Below are positions 17,200 to 25,808 of a stretch of 64,000 nucleotides of DNA, in pieces. Made by a program: the position numbers and the translations under genes. This stretch comes from Cupriavidus sp. AU9028 (GTDB lineage Bacteria; Pseudomonadota; Gammaproteobacteria; Burkholderiales; Burkholderiaceae), in NCBI RefSeq assembly GCF_019795295.1, contig NZ_JAIMCG010000001.1, positions 124,001 to 188,000 of the forward strand. The letters run 5' to 3'. Below the pieces are notes generated by a model, which was given only the letters and a program-made list of their open reading frames with translations, made no database searches and was not told where the DNA came from. Within the stretch, counting starts at the first letter, position 1. Every line of letters begins with the position of its first letter.

Positions 17200-18041
17200 C
17201 GCGGCGCGCGGAAGCCGTGCCGCGCGAGGATCTGCCGGCCCTGTGGGGAGGCGACGAAATCGGCGAAGCTGGCCGCGGAGCGATTGCCGGCGGCCCGCGC
17301 CGTCACCGCGATGGGATAGGCAATCGGCGTACGGGTGGGGAGGGTGGCGACCACGCGCACCCGTTCCGGCATGGCGGCGGCGTCGGTGGCGAAGACGATG
17401 CCGGCGTCGACTTCACCGCGCGCGACATAGTCGAGCGCCTGGCGCACGTTCTGCGCCGGCACGCCGCGGGCTTGCACCGCCTCCCATAGTCCCTGCGCCT
17501 GCAATGCCTCGCGCGCATAGCGGCCCACCGGCACCGAGGCGGGATTGCCGTAGGCGATGCGGCGCACGTCGTCGCGGCGCAGGTCGGCGAGGCCGGCGAC
17601 AGGGGACGATACGCCCGCGGACATCCCCGCCGGCACCGCCGCCGGCACCACCAGCACCAGCGTGTTGCCGGCGAAGTCGCGCCGCGAACCCGGCGCCAGC
17701 ATGCCGGCGGCTTGCGCGCGGTCCATCGCGGTCTGGTCGGCGCTGGCGAACACGTCGGCCGGCGCCCCCTCGACGATCTGGCGCATCAGCACGTCCGAAG
17801 CGCCGAAATTGAGCACCACCCGCGTGCCGGGATGTGCCGCCTCCCAGGCCTGCGCGATCGCCCGGAAGGCATTGGTCAGGCTGGAGGCGGCGGACACCAC
17901 CAGCTCGCCATCTGCTGCGTGCGCCGGTGCGAGCCCGGCCCCACCCGCCATGACGGCCAGGGCGAACAGTGCGGTCCGGGCGGCGGCAAGCAGCCGGCGG
18001 CCGCAGCGCCGGGGGACGGAAGGACCGGGAAGGGCAGGCAT
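17196..18041 (-). CDS. modA: Molybdate ABC transporter periplasmic substrate-binding protein
   Basis: ModA captures molybdate in the periplasm. The start at 18039-18041 gives a signal peptide (Arg-rich n-region, hydrophobic core about 17-36, A-H-A cleavage). L-V-V-S-A-A-S-S-L-T-N-A-F and F-N-F-G-A-S-D-type (N-F-G-A-S-D-V-L-M-R-Q-I) segments follow, then G-A-P-A-D-V-F-A-S-A-D, all family hallmarks. A TTG further upstream would lie in the promoter -35 box. No Shine-Dalgarno sequence precedes the ATG. The predicted -10 box ends 6 bases before it, so the mRNA is probably leaderless. Confidence 0.93.
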   Translation of the reverse strand: MPALPGPSVPRRCGRRLLAAARTALFALAVMAGGAGLAPAHAADGELVVSAASSLTNAFRAIAQAWEAAHPGTRVVLNFGASDVLMRQIVEGAPADVFASADQTAMDRAQAAGMLAPGSRRDFAGNTLVLVVPAAVPAGMSAGVSSPVAGLADLRRDDVRRIAYGNPASVPVGRYAREALQAQGLWEAVQARGVPAQNVRQALDYVARGEVDAGIVFATDAAAMPERVRVVATLPTRTPIAYPIAVTARAAGNRSAASFADFVASPQGRQILARHGFRAPR

Positions 18042-18044
18042 TCG

Positions 18045-18068
18045 CGCAATATATGGCCGTATATAACG
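18045..18068 (-). promoter_or_regulatory. ModE-binding box at the modA promoter
   Basis: On the minus strand it reads CGTTATATA-N6-TATATTGCG, close to the known ModE palindrome (CGNTATATA-N6/7-TATATNNCG). It ends 3 bases before the modA ATG and overlaps the -10 box, so bound ModE would block RNA polymerase. Confidence 0.85.
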
Positions 18069-18077
18069 GTGCGTCAA
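18048..18077 (-). promoter_or_regulatory. Predicted modABC promoter
   Basis: TTGACG (18072-18077) and TATATT (18048-18053), 18 bases apart, read leftward. Six bases then separate the -10 box from the A of the modA ATG, so transcription would start at or next to the start codon. Confidence 0.7.
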
Positions 18078-18187
18078 CTTGGGATTGCGCTGGCGCAGAC
18101 CGCTCGGGTCCGGCTTGTGTTAGAAGGGTGTCTCGACCATCGTGCCGCCCGTTGGTGGCGTCGACGTCAGGCTTGCAGAATCACACA

Positions 18188-21076
18188 GTGGAAGACATTC
18201 GTATCGACAATGGCGGCCAGGCGCCGGAGAACAGCGCCGGCAACGCCGGGGACTGGGACACGACCCTCCTCGAACAGCTGTTCAACAGTATCCCGAACCC
18301 GGTACTGGTCAAGGACCGCACGCATCGCTGGCTGTTGCTCAACGACGCGCTGTGCGGGCTGCTTGGACGCCCGCGGGAGGCGCTGCTGGGGCTGACCGAC
18401 CGCGATGTCTTCCCGGAGGCCGAGGCGGACCGCTACTGGTCGATCGACGAAGAGGTCTTTCGGGGCGGTACGCCTCGCGAAGTCATGCAGCAGATGGTGG
18501 CCGCCGATGGCGAGCTGCGTACGCTGCGGGTCCACAAGCGCGTGGTGCGGCTGCCGGGTAGCGATGCCGCCCCGGTGCTGGTCGCCTCGGCGGTCGACAT
18601 CACCGAGTCGGTGCGCGCCGAGTCGGCGCTGCGCGAAAGCGAGGCCGACCGCCGCCATGCGGTGGAACTGGACCCGCAGATCCCGTGGGTCGCCGATGGT
18701 AGCGGGCGCGTGATCGAAGTCGGCCCGCGCTGGCGCGAAGTGACCGGCATGGCGATCGAGCCGGGCGCGAGCATCGACTGGCAGGATCGCGTCCATCCCG
18801 ATGACTTGCCCGGCGTGCTCGAGCAATGGGCGAGGTGCGTCTGCACCGGCACGCCGGCCGACTTCGAGTACCGGGTGCGGCAGGCCGATGGCAGCTACCG
18901 CTGGTTCCGGGCACGGGCGGCGGCCCGGCTCGACGCGACGGGCCGGCCGGTGCGGTGGTACGGCACGCTGGAGGACGTCGAGGACCGCAAGCGCACCGAA
19001 ATGGCCTTGCGCGAGAGCGAGGCCTTCGCCCGCAGCATCCTGGAGAACAGCACCAACAGCATCAGCGTGCTCGACCTCAACGGGGCGCTGCTCTACATGA
19101 ACGCGGCCGCCGTGCGGGTGCTGGGCGCGGATGCCGATACCGTGATCGGGCAGCGCTGGCCCGACCTGCTGCCGCCGCAGAGCCGGCCTAACTGCGAGAG
19201 TGCGATTGCCGCGGCGCGCATGGGCCGCAGCAGCGCCTTTACCGTCCGCCGCCCGTTGGGCAATGGCATCGTGCAATGGCTCGATACCGTGGTCTCCGCG
19301 ATCCCCGGCGGCGATGGCGCCCCCGCGCGCATCCTGGCCAGTTCCGTCGACGCCACCGAGGCGCGGCAGGCGCGCACCGCCGCCGAACGCGCGCGGCGCG
19401 AGGCGGCCGAGCTGGCATCGCGCCTGTCATCGGTGCTGGAGAGCACCACCGACAGCGTATTCGTGGTCGACCGCGACTGGCGGCTCACCTATTTCAACGG
19501 CAATGCGGCGCGGGCGATGAGCCGGCAGCAGCCCGCGCTGGGGCGCAGCCTGTGGGACCTGTTCCCGGAGGAGCGCGACGGGCTGTCGGGCCGCCAGTAT
19601 CGGCGGGCGATGGAGCAGCAGGTGCCGGTGGCCTTCGAGCAGTACTTGCCGGCGCTCGATGTCTGGCTGGAGATGCACGCCTATCCATCGCAGGACGGCC
19701 TGTCGGTCTTCTTCCGCGACATCACCGAACGGCGCGAAGTGGAGCAGGAGCGCCGCGCCGCGCAGGAGAAGATCGCCCACATGGCGCGCCACGACGCGCT
19801 GACCGGGGTCCCGAACCGGCTGCTGCTGCGCGAACGGCTGGAGCAGGTGGTGCAGGAGTGCCACCAGGGCTCGCGTGCCGCCATCCTGTATCTGGACCTG
19901 GACGGCTTCAAGCCGGTCAACGATACCTTCGGCCATCCCGCCGGCGACCGCATCCTGCAGCAGGCCGCCGAGCGGCTGCGCGGCTGCCTCGGCCCGGACG
20001 ACATGGTGGCGCGCTTCGGCGGCGACGAATTCGTCGTGGTGCAGCCGCGCATCGGCGCGTCCTACGAAGCCGGACGGCTGGCGCGGCGCATCATCCGCGC
20101 CTTGTCGGAACCCTTCTTCCTCGACAGCCAGCCGGTGCAGATTGGCACCAGCGTGGGCGTGGCGCTGGCTCCGGTCGACGGCGGCAGCTCGGACGACCTG
20201 CTGCGGGCGGCCGATATCGCGCTGTACCGCGCCAAGGCGGAAGGGCCGGGCGTGCACCGCTTCTTCCAGCACGACATGGACGAGCATCTGCGGGCGCGGC
20301 TCGATACCAAGCGCGCGCTGCACCAGGGGCTGGCCAACGGGGAATTCGAGCTGGTCTACCAGCCGCTGTACAGCCTGCACACTGGCGAGATCAGCTGTTT
20401 CGAGGCGCTGCTGCGCTGGCGGCACCCGGTGCGCGGGCTGATCTCGCCGGCCGACTTCATTCCGCTGGCGGAGGAAACCGGGCTGATCGTGCCGCTGGGC
20501 GAATGGGCCTTGCAGGAAGCCTGCCGCCAGGCTGCCACCTGGCCGCAGGGCATCGATGTGGCGGTCAACCTGTCGCCGGCCCAGTTCAAGGGCGGCACGC
20601 TGGTGGACAGCGTCACCCGGGCACTGCGCGCCAGCGGCTTGGAGCCGGCGCGGCTGCAGCTGGAAATCACCGAAACGGTGCTGCTGCAGCAGGACCGTGC
20701 CAACCTCGCGGTGCTGCGCGCGTTGCGCGAGCGGGGCATCCGCATCGCCATGGATGACTTCGGTACCGGATATTCGTCGCTGAGCTACCTGCGCAGCTTT
20801 CCCTTCGACAAGATCAAGCTGGACCGCTCGTTCGTGCAGGACCTGCACGAGCGCGGCGAGGCGCGTGCGATCCTGCATGCGGTGGCGGGGCTCGGAACGG
20901 CGTTCCGCGTGAAGACGGTTGCGGAAGGGATCGAGACGGTGGAGCAGCTGGCGGTGGTGCGCGACGAGGGCTACGACGAAGGGCAGGGCTATCTGCTCAG
21001 CCGCCCGCTCGACGCGCACCAGGCGGCCGCGTTGATCGCGCAGCCGCGCTCCGGCTGGCCGCCGGAGCTGACATAG
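18188..21076 (+). CDS. PAS-PAS-PAS-PAS-GGDEF-EAL sensor protein (c-di-GMP turnover)
   Basis: A soluble 962-residue protein with no clear membrane segment. Four PAS-like units lie at about 25-140, 150-270, 275-395 and 405-520 (for example S-I-P-N-P-V-L-V-K-D and S-T-T-D-S-V-F-V-V-D). A diguanylate cyclase domain follows with intact G-G-D-E-F at 611-615. The EAL phosphodiesterase domain has intact E-A-L from 739, and D-D-F-G-T-G-Y-S-S-L and V-A-E-G-I-E downstream. Both activities are therefore possible. The start is uncertain: the GTG at 18188 is chosen because the preceding in-frame codons overlap the modA promoter and have no family-like content. It diverges from modA. Confidence 0.9.
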   Translation: MEDIRIDNGGQAPENSAGNAGDWDTTLLEQLFNSIPNPVLVKDRTHRWLLLNDALCGLLGRPREALLGLTDRDVFPEAEADRYWSIDEEVFRGGTPREVMQQMVAADGELRTLRVHKRVVRLPGSDAAPVLVASAVDITESVRAESALRESEADRRHAVELDPQIPWVADGSGRVIEVGPRWREVTGMAIEPGASIDWQDRVHPDDLPGVLEQWARCVCTGTPADFEYRVRQADGSYRWFRARAAARLDATGRPVRWYGTLEDVEDRKRTEMALRESEAFARSILENSTNSISVLDLNGALLYMNAAAVRVLGADADTVIGQRWPDLLPPQSRPNCESAIAAARMGRSSAFTVRRPLGNGIVQWLDTVVSAIPGGDGAPARILASSVDATEARQARTAAERARREAAELASRLSSVLESTTDSVFVVDRDWRLTYFNGNAARAMSRQQPALGRSLWDLFPEERDGLSGRQYRRAMEQQVPVAFEQYLPALDVWLEMHAYPSQDGLSVFFRDITERREVEQERRAAQEKIAHMARHDALTGVPNRLLLRERLEQVVQECHQGSRAAILYLDLDGFKPVNDTFGHPAGDRILQQAAERLRGCLGPDDMVARFGGDEFVVVQPRIGASYEAGRLARRIIRALSEPFFLDSQPVQIGTSVGVALAPVDGGSSDDLLRAADIALYRAKAEGPGVHRFFQHDMDEHLRARLDTKRALHQGLANGEFELVYQPLYSLHTGEISCFEALLRWRHPVRGLISPADFIPLAEETGLIVPLGEWALQEACRQAATWPQGIDVAVNLSPAQFKGGTLVDSVTRALRASGLEPARLQLEITETVLLQQDRANLAVLRALRERGIRIAMDDFGTGYSSLSYLRSFPFDKIKLDRSFVQDLHERGEARAILHAVAGLGTAFRVKTVAEGIETVEQLAVVRDEGYDEGQGYLLSRPLDAHQAAALIAQPRSGWPPELT

Positions 21077-21087
21077 GGAAGCCGGCG

Positions 21088-22029
21088 TCAGAGGACCGGC
21101 GTCAGCACCTTGCCGGTATCGAGGAAGACGCGCAGGTTGTCGAGCATCAGCGCCTGCATCGCGCCGCGGGTTTCCACCGTGCCGCTTGCCATGTGCGGGG
21201 CGAGCACGACCTGGTCCAGCCGCGTCAGCGCGGGCGGCACGCGTGGTTCGTCGCGGAACACGTCCAGGCCGGCGCCGCCCAGGCTGCCGTTCTCCAGTGC
21301 CTGCACCATGGCGTCCTCGTCGATCACGCTGCCGCGCGAGACGTTGACCAGGATGCCCTTCGGCCCGATCGCCTCGATCACCTCGCGCGACACCAGTCCC
21401 TCGGTTTCCGGCCCGCCGACGCAGGTCACCACCAGGTAGTCGCACCACGCGGCGAGGGCCAGCAGGTCGGACTCGTAGCGCCAGGGCGCGCCATCGCGCG
21501 GGCGCCGGTTGTGATAGGCGATCTGCATGTCGAAGCCCTCGGCGCGGCGCGCAACCTTCTCGCCGATGCGGCCCAGCCCGAGGATGCCCAGCCGCTTGCC
21601 CGATACGCGGGTCGTCAGCGGGAACGCGCCGTTCAGCCAGCGGCCATCGCGCACGAAGCGGTCCCCTTGCGCGATGCGGCGCGAGGCGTCCATCAGCAGG
21701 CCGAAGGCCAGGTCCGCCACGCAGTCGTTGAGCACGTCGGGGGTGTTGCTGACCTGGATGCCGCGCGCACGGGCCGCGTCCAGCGCGATTGAATCGTAGC
21801 CGACGCCGAAGCTGACGATGGCCTGCAGCTGGGGCAGCGCGTCGATCACCGCGGCGCTGCAGCCGTTGCGGGCCGACGTCACGATCACGCGCGCGTCGGC
21901 CCCATTTTCCTGCAGCCAGGTCAGCGCGTCGTCCTGTTCCCACAGCGCGACGGCGCCGTATTGCTGCTGCAGCAGACTATTGAGATGCGGCGCGAGCGGC
22001 CCGATCTGGATCACCTGGACGGAGGACAT
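21088..22029 (-). CDS. D-2-hydroxyacid dehydrogenase (glyoxylate/hydroxypyruvate reductase type)
   Basis: This is a 313-residue NAD(P)-dependent enzyme of the D-isomer-specific family, which reduces 2-oxoacids such as glyoxylate or hydroxypyruvate. The dinucleotide motif G-L-G-R-I-G is at 151-156. The catalytic triad is Arg232 (N-V-S-R-G), Glu261 (D-E-P) and His279 (L-A-P-H-M-A-S). H-N-R-R-P at 173-177, with two Arg after the second strand, suggests NADPH preference. The start at 22027-22029 gives the normal length. It converges with the GGDEF-EAL gene. The exact substrate cannot be read from sequence. Confidence 0.92.
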   Translation of the reverse strand: MSSVQVIQIGPLAPHLNSLLQQQYGAVALWEQDDALTWLQENGADARVIVTSARNGCSAAVIDALPQLQAIVSFGVGYDSIALDAARARGIQVSNTPDVLNDCVADLAFGLLMDASRRIAQGDRFVRDGRWLNGAFPLTTRVSGKRLGILGLGRIGEKVARRAEGFDMQIAYHNRRPRDGAPWRYESDLLALAAWCDYLVVTCVGGPETEGLVSREVIEAIGPKGILVNVSRGSVIDEDAMVQALENGSLGGAGLDVFRDEPRVPPALTRLDQVVLAPHMASGTVETRGAMQALMLDNLRVFLDTGKVLTPVL

Positions 22030-22161
22030 GGCAGTACGAAGGTTGAGATGGCGACAAAGCGCTGAGTGTATCCTGATGCGGCTTCGCTGTGCGTCGCCGT
22101 GCTCCTGGCAGCCCGCCGCGACGGCGGCACTGTTCCTGTTATAGCTTCGTTCCCTTGCGCC

Positions 22162-22683
22162 ATGCCGACTGTCTATCTCGCCGGTCCCGATGTCTTCCGC
22201 CCCGACGCGTCCGCCTATGGGCAGGCGCTGAAGGCGTTGTGCGGCGCGCATGGCTTCACCGGGCTGTTCCCGCTGGACCAGCAGCTGCCCCGGGGACTGG
22301 CCGGACCGGCGGCGGCGCGCTGGATCTGCGATGCCAACCTGGCGCTGCTGCGCCGTGCCGATCTGGTGATGGCCAATCTGGAGGACTTCCGCGGGCCGGG
22401 GGAGGCCGACTCGGGCACCGCATTCGAGGTGGGCTTCGCGGTGGCGCTGGGCAAGCCGGTATGGGCCCATGCACAGGAGCCGGGCACCATCGTCGATCGT
22501 GCCACCGTGCGGCGCGACGACTCGGGCGTGCCGTTCGATGCGCGCGGCTATCAGGTCGAGGACTTCGGGCTGGGCAAGAACCTGATGCTGGCCTGCACGG
22601 TGCGGCTGGTGCATGGCGGTCCGGCGCAGTGCCTGGCCGCGATGGCGCAGGCATGGCGCGAGCAGCACGGGCGCGCCGGCTGA
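22162..22683 (+). CDS. Nucleoside 2-deoxyribosyltransferase family protein
   Basis: This is a 173-residue protein opening with V-Y-L-A-G-P-D-V-F, the family's first strand and loop. D-S-G-T-A-F-E-V-G-F-A at 83-93 holds the catalytic Glu89 and an Asp at 83. M-A-N-L-E-D-F-R-G-P at 70-79 is also typical. Such enzymes swap or hydrolyse the base of 2'-deoxynucleosides; some relatives act as nucleotide hydrolases. ATG at 22162 is preferred over in-frame upstream codons that resemble no family member. Confidence 0.86.
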   Translation: MPTVYLAGPDVFRPDASAYGQALKALCGAHGFTGLFPLDQQLPRGLAGPAAARWICDANLALLRRADLVMANLEDFRGPGEADSGTAFEVGFAVALGKPVWAHAQEPGTIVDRATVRRDDSGVPFDARGYQVEDFGLGKNLMLACTVRLVHGGPAQCLAAMAQAWREQHGRAG

Positions 22684-22717
22684 CGCGGCCGGCTGACGTG
22701 CCGGACAGCACCCGGCG

Positions 22718-23350
22718 CTAGCGGGCGCGCGCGGCGTGCTGCGCGGTGATCGCCGCTGCGATCTGCGCGGTGGTGGCGTCGAGCGCGGCGCGATAGGCCC
22801 CCACCACGCCATCGACGCCGCCCGGGGCCGGCAGCTCGGCCTGCATCCTGCCGCTTTGCGCGGGACCGTCCGGCACCCGGCGCACCGTCCAGTTGACCAG
22901 CGCCAGCACGCGGTCGTTCTGGCCGGCATCCATGCGTACCACCTCGGTGCTGACGCGATACAGCGGTTGCGCGTCCGCCAGTCCCCGCTGGTAGATGTCG
23001 ACCGCGCCGAGCGCGACCTGCAGCCGCTGCGACAGCGCGTCGCGCATCTCGTCGGGCAGCGGCGCGGACCAGCGCGAGGATTCCAGCCGGCGCTGCCGGC
23101 CGTTGCCTTCGTCGATCACCAGATGCTGCCGGTTCAGCCGCTCCGGCACGCGCACGGGCGTCACTTCGATCCACACCGGCTGCGCCTCGGCGGGCGCGGA
23201 CGTGGCCGCCCCCGAGGGCGGCACGGACTCCGCCAAGGTGTAGTAGCGCGGCTCGGACGAGGTGCCGCAGGCGGCGAGGGCCAGCGCGGCGGCGGCGCCA
23301 GCCAGCAGCCGCAGCAAGGGTCGTGACAGCAGGTGGGCAGTACGGGTCAT
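22718..23350 (-). CDS. pqiC: PqiC-family outer-membrane lipoprotein
   Basis: A lipoprotein signal ends A-L-A-A-C (Cys28). The remaining ~180 residues contain R-Y-Y-T-L, I-E-V-T-P-V-R-V-P-E-R-L-N-R and S-R-W-S-A-P-L, the PqiC/YmbA (ABC-type transport auxiliary) pattern. PqiC forms the outer-membrane receptor for the tube made by PqiB, which bridges the periplasm for lipid traffic. Its ATG overlaps the pqiB stop (ATGA), so the two are co-translated. Confidence 0.9.
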   Translation of the reverse strand: MTRTAHLLSRPLLRLLAGAAAALALAACGTSSEPRYYTLAESVPPSGAATSAPAEAQPVWIEVTPVRVPERLNRQHLVIDEGNGRQRRLESSRWSAPLPDEMRDALSQRLQVALGAVDIYQRGLADAQPLYRVSTEVVRMDAGQNDRVLALVNWTVRRVPDGPAQSGRMQAELPAPGGVDGVVGAYRAALDATTAQIAAAITAQHAARAR

Positions 23351-25017
23351 GGATTGGCCTCGGTTTCCGTCTTGCCGCGCAGCAGCGCTTCCGGATGGCG
23401 TTCGAGATAGTCGGTCAGCGCGCGCAGCGACACCGCGGTGCGCGTCAGTTCCTGCAGCATGCGGCGCGCATCCTGCTGCAGCGGCGCGTCCGAAGCCAGC
23501 GTGCCGTTGGCGGACTGGATGGTGCGGCGCGCGTCCTGCAGCGCGGCCTTGACCTCCGGTGCAACGTCGCCTTGCAGCTGCTTGACCAGCTTGTCGGCAC
23601 TGTCCAGCGTGGTGTTCAGCTGCGCCACGGTCTTGCGCAGGTCGCGGCCGATCTCGTCGAACGGCACCTGCTCGATCTTGCGCACGATGATGCCGAGCTT
23701 GGCCTGCAGTTCGTCGAGCGCGCCCGGCATGGTCGGCAGCTCGGTGATCGGCGAGTTCGGGTCCAGCTTCGCCCGCTCCGCGTTCTGGAAGAAGTCCAGC
23801 GCGACATAAAGCTGGCCGGTCAGCAGGTTGCCGGTGCGCAGCTGCGCGCGCAGCCCGCGGCCCACCATGTTCTGCACGATCTCGCGGGCACGGGCGCGAT
23901 CCTGCAGGTCGTGCTCCCGGAAGCCCATCCGCGACGGGTAAAGCTCGACCACCACCGGCAAGCGGAACGACTTGGATTCGGAGACATAGTCGATGCCGAT
24001 CGAGCGCACCTGCCCCACCACCACGCCGCGGAAATCGACTGGGGCGCCCGGCGACAGGCCGCGCACCGATTGCTCGAAGTTCAGCACCGCCAGCGTCGGC
24101 GCCAGTTCGTCCGGCTCCTTCATCGCTTCGGTCTGCGTGCCGGCCAGCAGGAATTCGGTGTTCTCCCGTGCGGGGTCGGTGGCGCTGGAGCGCTCGGGCG
24201 CCTGGAAGGCGATGCCGCCCAGCAGCATGGTCACCAGCGACTGCGTGTTCAGCTTGAAGCCGCTGGCATCGAGCTTCAGATCGACGCCGCTCGCATGCCA
24301 GAAGCGCGTGTCGGCTGTCACCAGTTCGTCATAGGGCTTGTTGATGAAGACGCGCAGGCTGATATCGCGGCCGGCCGGCTCCAGCTGATAGGCCACCACC
24401 TGGCCGACCTGGACCCGCCGGTAATACACCGGCGAGCCGATGTCGAGCGAGCCCAGGTCCGCGGCGCGCAGCACGAACTGCTTGCCGGACGAATCGGTGG
24501 TGACCACCGGCGGCGTCTCCAGCCCGGTGAACTCGCTGGCCGATTCCGTGGAGCGGCCAGCGTCGACACCGACGTAGGAGCCGGACAGCAGCGTCTCCAG
24601 CCCGGACACGCCGCTGACCGCCAGCCTGGGACGGACCACCCAGAAGCGGGTGTCGCGGACCGCGAAGTTCTCGTTGGCCTTGCTCAGGTCGATGGTGGCG
24701 ATCACATGCGAGCGGTCTTTGGACAGCCGCACTGCCTTGACGACCCCGATATCGACGTCCTTGTAGCGCACCGGCGTCTTGCCCGGCGCCAGCCCCTCGG
24801 CGGTGCGGAAGGTCACCTCGATTTCCGGTCCGCGCTGCGACAGCGTGCGCACCAGCAGCGACAGGCCCACCACCGCGGCGACGATCGGAATCAGCCACAC
24901 CAGCGAGGGCAGCCAGCGGGCACGGCGCCGGCGCGCCGGCTCGGGCAGCCCGCCGTTGCGGGGGCCAGCGCCGGGCGGGCCGGAGGAAGGTGCAGGGGTG
25001 CGATCCGGTTCGTTCAT
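23347..25017 (-). CDS. pqiB: PqiB-family MCE protein
   Basis: A 556-residue protein anchored by one N-terminal helix (about 38-62, L-P-S-L-V-W-L-I-P-I-V-A-A-V-V-G). Three MCE domains follow, recognisable by L-x-x-G-x-x-P-V-R-Y-K-D-V-D-I-G-V-V, I-G-S-P-V-Y-Y-R-R-V-Q-V-G and G-A-P-V-D-F-R-G-V-V-V-G-Q-V. A long helical C-terminal needle region starts near 450. In E. coli PqiB stacks into a syringe-like tube across the periplasm. The start at 25015-25017 overlaps the upstream pqiA stop by 4 bases. Confidence 0.95.
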   Translation of the reverse strand: MNEPDRTPAPSSGPPGAGPRNGGLPEPARRRRARWLPSLVWLIPIVAAVVGLSLLVRTLSQRGPEIEVTFRTAEGLAPGKTPVRYKDVDIGVVKAVRLSKDRSHVIATIDLSKANENFAVRDTRFWVVRPRLAVSGVSGLETLLSGSYVGVDAGRSTESASEFTGLETPPVVTTDSSGKQFVLRAADLGSLDIGSPVYYRRVQVGQVVAYQLEPAGRDISLRVFINKPYDELVTADTRFWHASGVDLKLDASGFKLNTQSLVTMLLGGIAFQAPERSSATDPARENTEFLLAGTQTEAMKEPDELAPTLAVLNFEQSVRGLSPGAPVDFRGVVVGQVRSIGIDYVSESKSFRLPVVVELYPSRMGFREHDLQDRARAREIVQNMVGRGLRAQLRTGNLLTGQLYVALDFFQNAERAKLDPNSPITELPTMPGALDELQAKLGIIVRKIEQVPFDEIGRDLRKTVAQLNTTLDSADKLVKQLQGDVAPEVKAALQDARRTIQSANGTLASDAPLQQDARRMLQELTRTAVSLRALTDYLERHPEALLRGKTETEANP

Positions 25018-25808
25018 GAGGGGTCGGTCAAGTGTTCTTGTTTGGCGGCGGGACCGGCAGGGCACGCCGCCATCTTGTTGGCAGCCGGCAAGTCGACCAC
25101 GTCCCACAGCAACCGCGGGTCGAAGCTGATCGAGGCCAGCATGGTCAGCACCACCACCATGCCGAACGCGGCGGCGCCGGAGCCGGGTTCCACCGTGGCG
25201 AGCGCGCCGGCACGCACCAGCGCCGCCAGCAGCGCCACCACGAAGACGTCGAGCATGGACCAGCGTCCGATCAGTTCGACCAGCGCATACAGCCGGGTCT
25301 GCTGCCGCAGCCGCCAGGTCGAACGCAGATGCACCGATGCCAGCAGGAAGGTGAGGATGGCCATCTTCAGCAGCGGCACGACGATGCTGGCCGTCAGCAC
25401 CACGATGGCGAGCAGCTGCGATCCCGAGACCCACAGGTAGACGATCCCCGAGAATATGGTGTCTTCCTGCACGCCGAGGATCGAGCGCGTCGTCATCACC
25501 GGCAGCACGTTGGCGGGGATGTAGAGCACGTAGGCAGCCAGCAGGAAGGCCCAGGTCCGCGAGATGCTGAAGGGTTTGCGCCGATGCAGGGCCGCGCCGC
25601 AGCGGCGGCAGGGCTGGCCCTCGGCCTCGATCGGACTGACCGCGGCGCAGGCATGGCACGAAATCAGTCCGGTCGAGGTTCCGGTGGGCACCTCGGGCAG
25701 CGCGCTGTCGTCGTCGCTGTCGGCCAGCCGGTGCGCGACGTCGGCCACCAGTTCGCGCGAGCGGCGCAGCCGGTCATGCCGGGGCGGGCCGGATGGGGGA
25801 CGGTTCAT
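25014..25808 (-). CDS. PqiA-family inner-membrane protein (second half-unit)
   Basis: This is a 264-residue protein with a C-x2-C ... C-x2-C zinc-ribbon-like stretch (C-H-A-C at about 50, C-R-R-C about 18 residues later), then four hydrophobic helices. The motifs Y-I-P-A-N-V-L-P-V-M and R-W-S-M-L-D-V-F are the PqiA signature. E. coli PqiA carries two such units in one ~417-residue chain. Here they are separate genes overlapping by 4 bases, and this one corresponds to the C-terminal unit. It also overlaps pqiB by 4 bases. Confidence 0.93.
   Translation of the reverse strand: MNRPPSGPPRHDRLRRSRELVADVAHRLADSDDDSALPEVPTGTSTGLISCHACAAVSPIEAEGQPCRRCGAALHRRKPFSISRTWAFLLAAYVLYIPANVLPVMTTRSILGVQEDTIFSGIVYLWVSGSQLLAIVVLTASIVVPLLKMAILTFLLASVHLRSTWRLRQQTRLYALVELIGRWSMLDVFVVALLAALVRAGALATVEPGSGAAAFGMVVVLTMLASISFDPRLLWDVVDLPAANKMAACPAGPAAKQEHLTDPS

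Noticed and set aside
18042-18077. TTG start for modA at 18075-18077
   Set aside because: It would lie in the -35 box and place the ModE site inside the coding region; the added residues are not signal-peptide-like.
19427-21087. Long minus-strand frame opposite the PAS-GGDEF-EAL gene
   Set aside because: Antisense shadow with no domain; only its downstream relation to the hydroxyacid dehydrogenase frame region is open by chance.
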